Assembly (NCBI GenBank): GCA_019677205.1 | Contig: JAAMXY010000031.1 | Coordinates: 1-51,464 of the forward strand | Length of the DNA stretch: 51,464 bases | Origin: Pinguiococcus pyrenoidosus | Taxonomy: Eukaryota; Sar; Pinguiophyceae; Pinguiochrysidales; Pinguiochrysidaceae | Reading direction: 5' to 3' | Shown here: positions 21,386-31,558 of the stretch, piece by piece | How positions within the stretch are numbered: position 1 is the stretch's first letter | Layout: every line of letters begins with the position of its first letter | Position numbers and translations under genes: made by a program | The notes under the pieces: generated by a model | Seen by the model: only the letters and a program-made list of their open reading frames with translations | What the model was told of the DNA's origin: nothing | The model's database searches: none

Positions 21386-23833
21386 ATGCTCCAAAAGGAA
21401 TGGCCGTCCAGCCAGCTGCCGCTGGTCATTGGCTCTCGACCCGGTTCATGCCAAGGACCACGACCCTCGGAAGCAGCTGTGGAGGCCGTAGAGCGCGCAA
21501 AGGATGTCCACGCCGACCTTCCAGCCTCTTCTAATTGGAAGAGTCTACCGCGGTTTCCGCGCTCCAAGCACCATGAGAACCCGCTGCTGGGCGGCAGCGG
21601 TGTCTTCGCGTCGGGCTTCATGGTGAAGCACCAAACGGCGCCCGTGGACAAAAGCGCCCGTCAAACTACGGAAAAGTCCAAAAAGCGGCGTCTGCGGCCC
21701 ATTGCGGGTTGCAACCCTCCCAAAAGTTGGCACGCCTGCTTTGCCGGCATGTCGCCCATGGAAGGCGAAGCTCCCGACGATTTGCCCTCCCGCTACAGCT
21801 TGGCAGGATGGACCGTCGAAGTGCCGAGGGACCAAGACGCTAAGAACCGGAGGCTCAAACGTGCGGGTTTGGCTTCCACGAGAGTGTCAGAAGCGAATCC
21901 ACAAACATCGGAGGAGCTTTGTCCCACTACGGCGTTGCAAAAGCCCGATGGAGAACGCCTCGAATTTGTCCAACGTCATAAAAGGCCAGGATACTCAGGA
22001 CAACAGATCCGGAGTAAACGGGGAGAAGACCGCCCAATCGACAAGACGCCGATGGTCTCTGCGATGACGACGACGTCAAGCGTCATGGACAAGGTTGCGT
22101 TGATCAAAGCCATCCTACGCTCCAGCACCAGCCCCAGCCCCAGCGCCAATGCCAATGCCAATGCCAATGCCATCGACCCGATCCACGTCGATCGCCGGAA
22201 GTGGCCAGTACTGAAAAGCAGCACCGTACTCACGGGTGAACGGGCAGGTGTCGTTGCATCCCAAATCGGTGTAGGGCAGCCCAACGCAGACGACGCCTCG
22301 GACCTCCTGGAGAGCGCTCTACGGAGCCTTCGAAGGCCTGCGTCGCACTTCCGACAGCCAGAAAAGGCACTCGTCGCGAACGTGCTTTTTCAGCTCTCCG
22401 CGTATGCTTTCTCCAGAGAACATGGGAGACGGCCGCTGCGACCGGAGCTTCTCGCATCCCAACAGCGGCTGCATCGATGGGTCTTCGGGACTCGGCGCTT
22501 TGCCAAGGCGCTGAGGTCCTCGAGCCCGCCAACATGCCCCACTCCGCCTGGCTACCGATTCATCGTTTTGTCGCCTGCGGGGTTGGAAACATCAGAGCAT
22601 GCCAGACCTTGCAAGGCTGGCTTCTTGCTTTGGAGCACCCCTTTCCAGCGGATCTGCGAGCTAGTTGCTCGGCGTCGGAGCGACCCTTTGGCGCCACTTC
22701 ATTCCGCCGATGCCAGTGGAGAGAAGTTCCAAATAGGAGATGGCAGCGCAAGCAGCGTCTTCAGCTGCTCTTCATGTGGTGAAACGCGATCTTCGGGAGA
22801 CTGCAAATCAGTTGATGATGGCTCGCGTAAAGACGTGGAGTATAGACGAAGCCACAATCCGCCGGGGACGGCTCAAAGTAGGCGCGGCAAGGCAGCTGAC
22901 GTAGCAGAATCCTCGGTGCGGATACCTGTCCCTTCACCCTTTTGCCACTCGGAGCTGGGCAAAAGCGCGGATGCTGTTGGGTCATCCAGTGATGCTTTGG
23001 TGGCGAAACCTAGCCAACCTCATCCAGTAAACATCAAGCACGTTTGCGGTCTTGATAATCGTCCGACGACGTCATCTGCTGGCTGCAGTCTAGCTCACGC
23101 CCCAAGTCCGATCAAGCGGTGCCAGGTTCGGCGCAAGTCGTCGCAAGCATGTATTTTGGTGGCGCCTTCTTCTCTTGGAGCATCCAGGTCGTGGGTACAG
23201 GTAGCAACTGAGGAGGACTGGAAACGAGTATTGACCGCAGCTATGCAGAGCGGGTCCTGGCCTCCGACGCTCTTCCTAGCAGCTTCGACTGCTTCCACAG
23301 CACGTCGGCCTGCAAGCAGGCCAGACGAAGAAGCGGGCGAGAGACGCCCCATTCCAACGAACGAGGCTGGATTGCGCGGAAGCCCGGCGTCTGAGCCTCG
23401 AGAAGAAGCAGAAGTATCTCCTGTAACGAGGCAACGAGGCGATAGCGAGCCACGGCGGCTGCCGGGCTTCGCGGCTCTGGCAGCACGGACGCGATGTGAC
23501 GATGAACGAGATGCGGCGATCGGAGACGATGGCATGAGGAATGTGCAGCGAGGTGCCCCGCCGAGCCAGCATTGGAGCGCATTTCTGAGGAGCAGCTCTG
23601 GTCCGCTCTTCCAAGGTCCGAAGACTACAATGACTGAGGGGCAGTCTCCTCTTCCGACAGACCTGCACCGCCAAACACGCTTCAGCTATACTGAAATGCT
23701 TCAGCAAAGCTTAACAGCTCGGAGTCGAGATCTACAAAAGCAGGAGGGCATCCGGCGGCGGAAGTATCGAAGGGCATGCGTCTACGCGGATGAGCTCCGA
23801 CGCGCCAAGTTTGATGAGATCTTTGGAATCTGA
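21386..23833 (+). CDS. Unknown 815-aa protein, largely disordered
   Basis: This is one uninterrupted frame of 815 codons from an ATG. I do not recognise it. It is rich in Ser, Pro, Arg and Ala, basic overall, with no signal peptide and no membrane segment. A hexamer repeat codes for alternating Ala-Asn (SANANANANA, residues about 253-263). One segment looks folded: residues about 300-400 (DDASDLLESALRSLRR, VANVLFQLSAYAFSREH, QRLHRWVFGTRRF). Residues about 400-440 (RFIVLSPAGLE, GFLLWSTPFQRICELV) may belong with it. Several Cys pairs occur (CSSCGE; CGLDN). The C-terminus is a charged helix (RRRKYRRACVYADELRRAKFDEIF). Coding status rests on frame length and the tail-to-tail position against the Tic22-like gene (24 bases apart). 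Nuclear or cytoskeletal roles are possible but unsupported. Confidence 0.7.
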   Translation: MLQKEWPSSQLPLVIGSRPGSCQGPRPSEAAVEAVERAKDVHADLPASSNWKSLPRFPRSKHHENPLLGGSGVFASGFMVKHQTAPVDKSARQTTEKSKKRRLRPIAGCNPPKSWHACFAGMSPMEGEAPDDLPSRYSLAGWTVEVPRDQDAKNRRLKRAGLASTRVSEANPQTSEELCPTTALQKPDGERLEFVQRHKRPGYSGQQIRSKRGEDRPIDKTPMVSAMTTTSSVMDKVALIKAILRSSTSPSPSANANANANAIDPIHVDRRKWPVLKSSTVLTGERAGVVASQIGVGQPNADDASDLLESALRSLRRPASHFRQPEKALVANVLFQLSAYAFSREHGRRPLRPELLASQQRLHRWVFGTRRFAKALRSSSPPTCPTPPGYRFIVLSPAGLETSEHARPCKAGFLLWSTPFQRICELVARRRSDPLAPLHSADASGEKFQIGDGSASSVFSCSSCGETRSSGDCKSVDDGSRKDVEYRRSHNPPGTAQSRRGKAADVAESSVRIPVPSPFCHSELGKSADAVGSSSDALVAKPSQPHPVNIKHVCGLDNRPTTSSAGCSLAHAPSPIKRCQVRRKSSQACILVAPSSLGASRSWVQVATEEDWKRVLTAAMQSGSWPPTLFLAASTASTARRPASRPDEEAGERRPIPTNEAGLRGSPASEPREEAEVSPVTRQRGDSEPRRLPGFAALAARTRCDDERDAAIGDDGMRNVQRGAPPSQHWSAFLRSSSGPLFQGPKTTMTEGQSPLPTDLHRQTRFSYTEMLQQSLTARSRDLQKQEGIRRRKYRRACVYADELRRAKFDEIFGI
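22145..22171 (+). repeat. In-frame GCCAAT hexamer repeat coding (Ala-Asn)n
   Basis: Four perfect tandem copies of GCCAAT plus a partial copy lie inside the unknown 815-aa gene and follow a shorter CAGCCC run. The unit length is a multiple of three, so expansion or loss leaves the frame intact. Confidence 0.85.
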
Positions 23834-23857
23834 ATCGAACGAGGAGGTTGCGCTTCC

Positions 23858-25207
23858 CTAGCTTCGACGGCCAATGATGTCAGCTGGCTCATCCAAGTGC
23901 GCCCCCGGCGTTGTGTACTTCTTGGCGCGCCTCACGAACTTCTTCGCTTCGTACATCGGCTCCAGCGATATGCTAGACCAGTCTTCTCCTCCTATCAGCA
24001 TCGCTTTCAGAACGTCTTCCAGCTCCACCGCTTTGATGTTCGGGAGTTCGTCGGGGATTTCGTCGGGATCCATGGACTGAACAACGTCGAAGTACGCCCG
24101 ACGCAAATCGGCCAAGTCGAAGAAATACGGAGTAACGTCTTCACCCCCTCTTCGCGTCTTGATGCCCTCTATGTAGTACACGTAGGCTGGCTGCTCGGTC
24201 AGCAAGGCAGCCGTGTTCCCACCCGTGGCGTCGGCCATGGCCTCCAGCGACCGCAAGGAGCCGACGAAGTCCCAGAGGATCAGAGGAAGCTCTTCATCCT
24301 CCGTGAGCAAATCGGTCTGCTCGTCCAAGGTCATGAGACGGGCACGCTTCATCATCTTCACTTGGCGACGGGCCTCCTCCTGTCTGCCCTGCGCGCTGAG
24401 GAACTCTTCGTCGATGTCGTTCGCGAGTTCCCGGATCTCGTCGCCCATCTCTAGAAGCTCTTCGTCCTGGTTGTCTTCGTTCTGGTCCGCAGACTCGGTC
24501 ATGATGTCCATCGCACGCGCCATGCTAACTACGCTGAGCCGCGCGCTCTCGAACCCGGCGTCCTGGAGGAACTCGTCCAAGACTTCCTGCGCGTCCCTCG
24601 GATCCAGGTAGAACTTCCCCACCTACACAATCCAGCACGGACGAGTCAGTCAATCAAGAAGGGTGCCCTGGAGCGAAAGCAATCTTGCAGAGGGCAGCAA
24701 CCTGGGCGTTCGCGCCTTTGACGGGGATGAAGTACGGATCTCCGTTGCCGTTCGTGATCATGAAGACCGGGACAATCTTCAACTTCTCTTCCAAGTCTCT
24801 TTGCGACCAGGGCCTTCGGAAGAACCACAGACGAAAGCGGTTCTTCTTCTCGGGCTGTCCTGCCTGCTCGACCGCGCCGGCGAAGAACTCCATGGTGTCC
24901 TCAAGCTCGGCGTCCTCATCGGCCGGATTGTCGGCGAAAGCAGCTTTTGGCCTCGCCAGTTCCTATCCCATTTTCCGTCAGGGTCTGCTCGTCTCCGGCG
25001 CACCGACATCTCCGCCAAAAGGCTCACCTGGACGCGCTGGACAACCGTCGCCGGCGCAGTCGTGCCGGACAGAGTCGGCAAGACGCTCGCGCCAAACAGC
25101 GAGGCCGGGGCTAATCCGGCGGCGATCACGCGACGCACGCCACCCAGATTCAGTCTGAGGGCCGACGCGGAGGCGGCGAGGAGCACAAGAGGGACACATG
25201 TGCGCAT
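23858..25207 (-). CDS. Tic22-like plastid protein import component
   Basis: Tic22 is an intermembrane-space protein that helps preproteins cross plastid envelopes. Exons: 25028-25207, 24702-24962, 23858-24622; 401 aa. The leader MRTCVPLVLLAASASALRLNLGG is a signal peptide with an ASA-type cleavage site, followed by a short transit-like stretch. The family core is seen in KIVPVFMITNGNGDPYFIPV, then QVGKFYLDPRDAQEVLDEFL, the PAYVYYIEG segment, YFFDLADLRRAYFDV and VELEDVLKAML with a Trp after it. It is longer than plant Tic22 (about 270 aa) because of an acidic, coiled-coil-like insert (residues about 190-260). It shares a 327-base divergent promoter region with another gene whose product has a secretory leader. 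The family call comes from pattern recall; the domain order is convincing. Confidence 0.82.
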
Positions 25208-25534
25208 GGTGGAAGTCGGCGCCCGAGCAGGCGAGAGATGCGGCCGTTGGTATCTTGAAGTATTGGCGCCAAAAACTGCGCAGGAGTCTCTGTCCGATAT
25301 CTGTCCGCGGACGCCGTTCGATGCTCGAAATGAGCGCTCTAAGGATGAAAACAACGCTTGAACCTTGATGACGCCATACATCGCAAACTACAACGTGGAC
25401 GGTTATCCACTGCAACCAATTGAGATCCGCGGATCGACACGCCCGGTCAGCTGACCTACGCCCGCGCGTGCGCATTTTGCGCAGCGCCGCCGTTCTGCCC
25501 AAATCTTGAGGCAGAAACTGGGCGCGGACTCACC
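25208..25534. promoter_or_regulatory. Bidirectional promoter region, Tic22-like / Gln-rich membrane protein
   Basis: This 327-base interval separates two divergent genes whose products both have secretory leaders. Co-regulation of the pair is a reasonable guess. I see no named motif. Confidence 0.4.
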
Positions 25535-28500
25535 ATGGAGGCGCGGCTCCGCCTCGTCGTACTCTTCGTCATTCTCAGCGCGTCGTGGACGCGCGTCGGC
25601 TGGAGTCTCCAGCTCAACCGGCCGCGGACAGCTTCGTCTCTGTCGCGGCGCAAACCGCAACATGGGCGCCTGAGTGCTCAGCAGACGGGAGATGAGCCCG
25701 ACGAGCTCATCGCAGTCATGAAGGAGGTCGCCGGAGCCGCGTCAGCTGCTGCGAAGGCCGCCGCAGACGCGGCAGCGCTGATCAACTCGGCGTCCCAGAA
25801 GCTCGAGTCGTTCGAAGCGCGGGCGGACGCGTCGGAGCGGTCGAGGAAAGTAGGGACGCCTTCCGAATCTGCGCAGCTGGAAGACCTTGAGAGCTTCCAA
25901 GAGAGCTACCGACGAGCGCAAGGCACAGTGGGTGCGGTGTTTACGGTGTTTCTGGGCGCACTGCTGGTCGACGATTCACCCCTGGGACCCAACGTCATTC
26001 CCGCCGTCCTGGCGTCGGTGACGACTGGCTTCATCTGTCTTGTAGACCAGGGCCGGAATCCTTTGGGCAAGGCAATACGTTTCCTGGGGGGCGGGACCGG
26101 GTTTGGGCTCGCGCTCATGAGTGCTGCGTTCCGCGGGGCTGTCACGGGGATGGCAGCGGAGGAGTTCTGCAACACGCTTGGCAAGGAAAATGGGGGCGTC
26201 AGATGGAGCGATAAGGCAGCTGTGTACCTGACCTGGCTGGCAGAGTTGAACAGGTGGTCTGCAGTCCAGAAGAGGAAGGTGGTGAACACGATGAAGAGAT
26301 CTTCCACTGCCCTGGACACCGACGGAGTTCCCGGGGGAATCAGCATGTTGACGGCTCCTGTCGACCTTCCGAATACTGTTGCCCAAGGATCGGTGGCCGT
26401 TGCGTCCCCACCAAAGGCTGAGCCGAGCAGCGAGGGTACGGAGCTTCAAGGCGATGATGCATTGGCTCAGCCACAACCGAATCGGGACTCGGATGGAGTT
26501 GCGGAACGAGACAAGGTGCATGAAAGTGCTGGAAGTGCGGGAAGTGTTGGAAGTGCTGTAGAGCGACAACTGGCAGATGGCATGGCAGATGCTCCCAGAG
26601 ACTTTGCGGAAGATGATGCAGTTCCCCAGAGCATCGATATGTTGGAGACGCCTGCTGCCCAACCCGATGTGCTTTCGGCCGGCGCGTCGCCTGCTCCAAG
26701 TCTAGCAGATCCAGAGCCTACGGTACAAGAGGATGCTGGAGAGCCTCAGCACGCGCAAATGGCAGTGGCGACGGCGGTCTCTGAAAAAGATCTTAGCGCA
26801 GATGAGCTTGCTAGAGACATCGAAGCGGCTGAGGCACCTGCCGCCGAAACGTGGAACATTCCTTCAGTGGCGTCGCCAGCGGCAGATCCAGCTCCTCAGA
26901 TCGCGATGCAAGAAGATACCGAGGAACCTCAGCAATTGGAGTTGGCAGGAGCCATGATGACCCTCGACAGAGGATCTGACGCGACTGAAGCAGTTGGAGA
27001 CATCCGAACACTGGAGACGCCTGCGGCGGAGCTCAACGTTGCGCCTTCAGTCTCCTCTGCCGGGTCAAGTGGAGCTTCCGAGCTCCCCGTGCAAGGTGCC
27101 GACGAGCCGCAGCTGCCGCAGTCAGTCGTGACCATGGCGGCCTCTGACAGAAGATTTGAACTGGAGGAAGCTCCCCGCGACATTCGCGCTTTCGAAACCT
27201 CCGGCGCTGAACCCGGTGTTGTCCCATTCGTCGCTGCGACTGCTGCAAGTCGGGGTGCAGAGCCCATGCCGCAACAGGAGGCCGAAGAGCCTCAGCGACC
27301 GCAATTGATAGAAAGTCCGGTGCCACCTGCGAGAATGCGCAGTGATGAAGGAGCTCGTAGTAACGTTGGCACGCCCAGGGCACCTGCCAGTGGCGCAACC
27401 GCTGCTCCGTCGCAGTCCTTGACGGCGGCAATTCTAGATTCCGAGCTTCAGCCTTTTACTGCGTTCGACAACGTGGGGGATTCTTCCTATGACCTTGACG
27501 CAGATGACTATTCCAGTGGGTATGAAACGCGAAGGCCGCCGACTGGCGTTGCCGGCAATTCGTTCAGCCCAACACCGCCGGCGATCCAAGATGGGCAGCG
27601 TGGAGTTGCGGAGGACCAGATGGGGAGGAGAATCGACGAGCGTCAGCCATCCGCAGCTTTCCCGACGCCAGAGCAAGACTGGTCTCCCGAGAATGCGCGA
27701 CCTGAGGAACTGCTTTCTCTGAGAGAATCGTTGGGGGAGCTCAACCAGCTGCTGGAGGATCTTCCGGATACAAGCACGGCCGGTGCGGTGCGGACTACTC
27801 GCCCTGAGTACAACTCGTTCAGCTCAGGAAGCGTGGATGATGCAGGAAGAGGTTTCGCTGACACGGCGGCAGCAATTCCCGCTCAGGGCACTCCGTCGCA
27901 GGAGCAGTTTGACGTCATGCAGCGGCCAATACAGCAGCAGCCGGAGCAGCGGTCGCCTGCGCAACCGCAGCAGCCGCCACAGCAGCAACAACAGCAGCAA
28001 CCTCTACAGCAGCAACAGCAGCCACTACAGCAACAGCCACCGCCGCAGCCGCCACAGCAGCTACTACAGCAAGAGCAAGAGCAACAGCAGCCACCGCAGC
28101 AACAGCCACCGCAGCCACCGCAGCAACAGCCACCGCCGCAGCAGCAACGGCAGCCTCTACAGCAGCAACAGCAGCCTCTACAGCAACAGCCACCGCAGCA
28201 ACAGCAACGGCAGCCTCTACAGCAGCAACGGCAGCCTCTACAGCAGCAACGGCAGCCTCTACAGCAGCAACGGCAGCCTCTACAGGAGCAACGGCAGCCT
28301 CTACAGGAGCAACCGCAGCCACCGCCGCAGCAGCCACCACCGCAACAGCAGCAAGGCATTCGTAGCGCAGGACAAGCCGTCGCTACTTCATATGGCAACG
28401 TACCAGCGAATGCGGCAGTTGAATCAGTTGTGGGCGAGCTTGAGATGCCTGACTATTTCCCAGAGAGACTCCGTGTTGTTCCTGGCTCCACCACCTCGAA

Positions 28501-29670
28501 TTCAGGAGGCGAAGCGCCTCCTGAAGGAGGGAATGCAGAGCAGGAAATGAGCGAGTCGTCAACTGGAGCGTTCGCCACGGGCCAGCCTCAAGGAGGTCTC
28601 CAAGACGAGCAAGCGTCGGCAGCGGGGGGGCAGGCTGCAGCCACGCCAGCCAACAGTAGGCCGGCGGTTGTTGGCATTCCGGCCGAGGAGCTCGAACCAG
28701 CCTCGGCAGCGTTGGCCAAGGGACGCAGCGCTCTTTACGTCGACTTGCAGAATCAGCAGATGGGGAACGGGCGGAATGAGGGGATCCTTCAAGGAACTCT
28801 TGATGCTATCCAACGAGCGCAGAGCTACCAAGGCGCCGGCCAGCCCATTCGTCAGTATGGAGGTTCCGTGAGTCCGCTTCAGGCCGCGAGCAAGCCTCCG
28901 GTGCCACCCAGCTCCTGGGTGCAGCCCACGGAGAACACGAGGTCGGCCCTTGACAAGGGACGCAGCGAGCTGTACATCGCCTTGCAGCAAAACCATCTTG
29001 CGCAGAAGGCAAAGGCAGCGCAAGCTTCGTCGGCAAGTATCCAAGCGGCGCCTCTGCCGTCGCCTGGGGATTCTTTCGCGAGTGACGCGTCTGCGGCAGG
29101 CGGGAAAGGTCGCTCGTTCAATCCTTTCACAAGGAAACCGTCGCCCGCTCAGCCCGACCCACGGAGGCGGCCCCCCACGAGCCTGTTCAGCGGTCGATCA
29201 GCAGAGCGCGGCACGTCCGAAAGTGTGAATGCCGCGGGCACGGAGAGGAGAGCCGCGTCGTCTCCTTTGTTCGCGTCTGGGTCACAGGATCGCCCCCAAC
29301 CTGAGAGGAATACTGACAGCGTCTCGCAGGGGGGCGTGGGACGAGCTTTTGTGGCGCAAGAAGAAAGACGAGCCAATGTAGAAGACCCGTACATCCGACA
29401 GAGATTGGGGGATCGAACCATCGGCGAGATGGTCCGAAGTCAAGAGGCGCAAGCCCCGTCGCAACCCCCCGCAATGCCGAGGACTCCCGCGGCGTCCAAG
29501 TTAGGGGAAGACCTTCTGACAATTTCTCTGCGCAACAGCAGGAAGAAGTGGGTGGACCCAAGGTCCGATCCGGCAAATGTTGATGGCCGCATGGAGCCAG
29601 ATCAACCAGGGGAAGGCGTGGCCGAAAGGACGTTCGTGCCGACACCGCCGGCGCCACCGCCGGCGCCACC

Positions 29671-29706
<36 letters not shown>

Positions 29707-29887
29707 GCCGCCGCCGCCACAAGTTCCGAGCCCACGAGTTCCTCCACCCAACCAGGACTTCAACCCGTACGCACCGCCCCGACGCTTCGCCAGCAGCAGC
29801 AACAGCAATGTGGGAGATGCGCAATCTGGATTCCGTCTCTTCAAGGGCGAGGGAGAGGACGATGACGCAGACGGTGTTGTGCGGTAG
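25535..29887 (+). CDS. Unknown Gln-rich repeat protein with signal peptide and membrane domain
   Basis: A single exon of 1450 aa that I cannot assign to a family. Residues 1-25 form a signal peptide (MEARLRLVVLFVILSASWTRV), followed by a basic transit-like stretch (LQLNRPRTASSLSRRKPQHG), so a plastid location is likely. An Ala-rich helix follows (about 60-90). Residues about 125-210 hold three hydrophobic segments (GAVFTVFLGALLV, VIPAVLASVTTGFICLV, GTGFGLALMSAAFRGAVTG), a compact membrane domain. Residues about 365-600 are four degenerate repeats of about 60 residues, each opening with an (L/A)E(T/A)P-like motif and containing a (D/E)EPQ motif. A Gln/Pro tract covers about 795-940. Two copies of a GRSxLYxxLQ motif stand at about 1065 and 1145 (AKGRSALYVDLQ; DKGRSELYIALQ). 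A second Gln/Pro run and FNPYAPPRRF end the protein. An N-terminal membrane anchor with a long stromal or intermembrane-space scaffold is one reading. Confidence 0.75.
26627..27350 (+). repeat. Four degenerate ~180-base repeats coding ~60-aa units
   Basis: In translation the units begin near 26634 (SIDMLETPAAQ), 26818 (DIEAAEAPAAE), 27000 (DIRTLETPAAE) and 27180 (DIRAFETSGAE). Each carries an EDxxEPQ or DEPQ core about 35 residues later, then a segment with an acidic helix. The DNA has diverged clearly, so the repeats are old or under selection at protein level. Confidence 0.7.
27919..28356 (+). repeat. CAG/CAA/CCG tract coding a Gln/Pro-rich region
   Basis: About 440 bases of mixed CAG, CAA, CCG and CCA codons, including four near-identical 24-base units CAGCAACGGCAGCCTCTACAG (coding QQRQPLQ) between about 28200 and 28310. 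A separate pure (CAG)10 run lies at about 29672-29703. Mixed codons suggest selection for the amino acids rather than plain slippage. Confidence 0.85.
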
Positions 29888-30251
29888 CTGGATTCGTTTC
29901 CTATCGTAGCTTCGCGTAGAGTGGTCTCAAAATGCTCCCCCTGAGTTTCAATCTGCTTCTTTTTTGCTTTTTGCGACCCCGACCGGGTGGCTTCTCCCGG
30001 TGCAACGATCGCTGTGAGGCGAGTCATTCTCACAAATGTTTGAGTTGATTCGAGGTGCTACCGCGCTCCTGCTTTGCTTCTTGGCGCCTGTTTGACAATG
30101 CGTACCGGCAAGGGACGGGCCATCGCCACCTACCCAGCGGTAGCCACATACGCGACATTCATACCCTCCCTCTATCTCTATCCTATCTCTACCCGACTGA
30201 GCTGATGCTGTCTAAAGCTCTAGAGATCTTGTCGACGCTCACCTGCCGCCG
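29888..30251. other. Convergent intergenic region
   Basis: This stretch between two stop codons contains no recognised gene. It has a pyrimidine-rich part (CTCCCTCTATCTCTATCC near 30170) on the plus strand and presumably holds the 3' UTRs of both neighbours. Confidence 0.4.
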
Positions 30252-31558
30252 TCACAACAGGAACACTTCATGTCGCGGCGACTGTCGCAGGATCTTGCGG
30301 TCGGCGGCAACCACGATACGATCACCGAGATCCCCCAAATCTGTGCCCTCTAGTATTGCATCTATCGAGGATTGCTGCAAGCGCGGCTCAGTGAAGAGCT
30401 TCGTGGGAATCTGCCTTCCCCGAAGGTCTCGAACGGCGAAGTTCTTCACGCCTATCGTTCGTACTGTGATCGATTCTAGATCTCCGCCTACGTCTTCCTG
30501 CAGGTCCGTGATAAAGGAAATCGCCCCCACCGAGTCGCCGGGGTGCACTTTTCGGATGAAGGAGCAGTTTGGGATGGCTTCGTGAAGCACTTCGTGGAAG
30601 TCACGAGAGCTGGCTGACATGAGCATGCCCACGATCAGGCCCCCGGGGATGTACCGATCGCTTTGCTGCGGATACTGCAGCGAGTCAAAGTGCCGTTCGT
30701 GCGTGAGCCGAGCAAGCGTGGAGAGCTGCCGGGACTGGGTATCCGTCAGCGGCCTTTGCAGCGAGTGAAGAATCAGTTGGCCCGGCCGTAGGGGCGTCAC
30801 GGACTGATTGCCAAGCTCCCCGAGCACGCTAGAGCGCGTTGCGAAAGCGCCCATAAGTCCGTCGACCGGTTGCACCGGCATGTACTCTCCGGCCGCCTCG
30901 TCATCCCTGGGAAACGGGAAAAGCATGACTTTGTCGCAGTGGAAGATCACCCGATCCTGCTGGTTGAGAAGGCGGCAGCCGAAGGTCATGATGCTCTGCT
31001 CCTTATCGCTGGTGGTGCGCACTTTCTTCACCACGAACTCCTTCCGGAAGGTGTCTCCGGCATAGGCTGGGTAGCAATAGTAGGCATTGCTGTACGCGAT
31101 CTGCATCTTGGCAGCGTCCGCATGCGACATCGAGCCGGCCAGGAACAGGAGCAGGGGGAACGGCAGTAATTGGTCCTTGAAGCCGAGCGCAGTGGCAAAC
31201 GGGGTGCTCGTGTTGATTCGCTCGTGCGCGTAAAACGCAGACTGCCAGAAGACGCGGACGTTGTCATCGATGGTGACTTCATCTGTGAAATTGTCAGCGT
31301 CATTACGCCCATTACAACATCTTCGGGGAGAAGAAGAGATGCACACAAGCTTTTGGCGCACTCACAGGGAACTTGGATGTGGTCTCCCGGCCTCAGCTTC
31401 CGAAATTCCACCGCGTTGTCGACCAAACCTCCCGAAACGGTCTCGGGAAACTTCCCGAAGGGCGTTTGCACGCGATAGAATCCCGGAGTGACGCTCAAGT
31501 GCCTCCGCCTGCAACGCCCCCACCTCGCCACAGCCCTCGCGCGCTGAGAACGCAGCAT
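30252..31558 (-). CDS. MaoC-like double hot-dog dehydratase, mitochondrial
   Basis: Exons: 31366-31558 and 30252-31282; 407 aa. Residues 1-25 (MLRSQRARAVARWGRCRRRH) are a strongly basic mitochondrial presequence. The first half is a MaoC-type hot-dog domain: FRKLRPGDHIQVPYEVTIDD, then FYAHERINTSTPFATALGF, and AYAGDTFRKEFVVKKVR with the usual xGDT turn. The second half repeats the pattern (YIPGGLIVGMLMSASSRDFHEV, KVHPGDSVGAIS, SITVRTIGVKN). Two tandem hot-dog domains occur in acyl-CoA/acyl-ACP hydratases, including mesaconyl-CoA hydratase-type enzymes and mitochondrial 3-hydroxyacyl dehydratase type 2. I cannot tell the substrate, and the usual MaoC Asp-x4-His pair is not obvious, the nearest candidate being AHERINTSTPFA. 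It shares a long divergent region with the PP2C gene. Confidence 0.75.

Noticed and set aside
27883-28398. Cys/Gly-rich and Ala/Val-rich minus-strand frames
   Set aside because: They are reverse complements of the CAG/CAA/CCG tract coding Gln and Pro and have no independent support.
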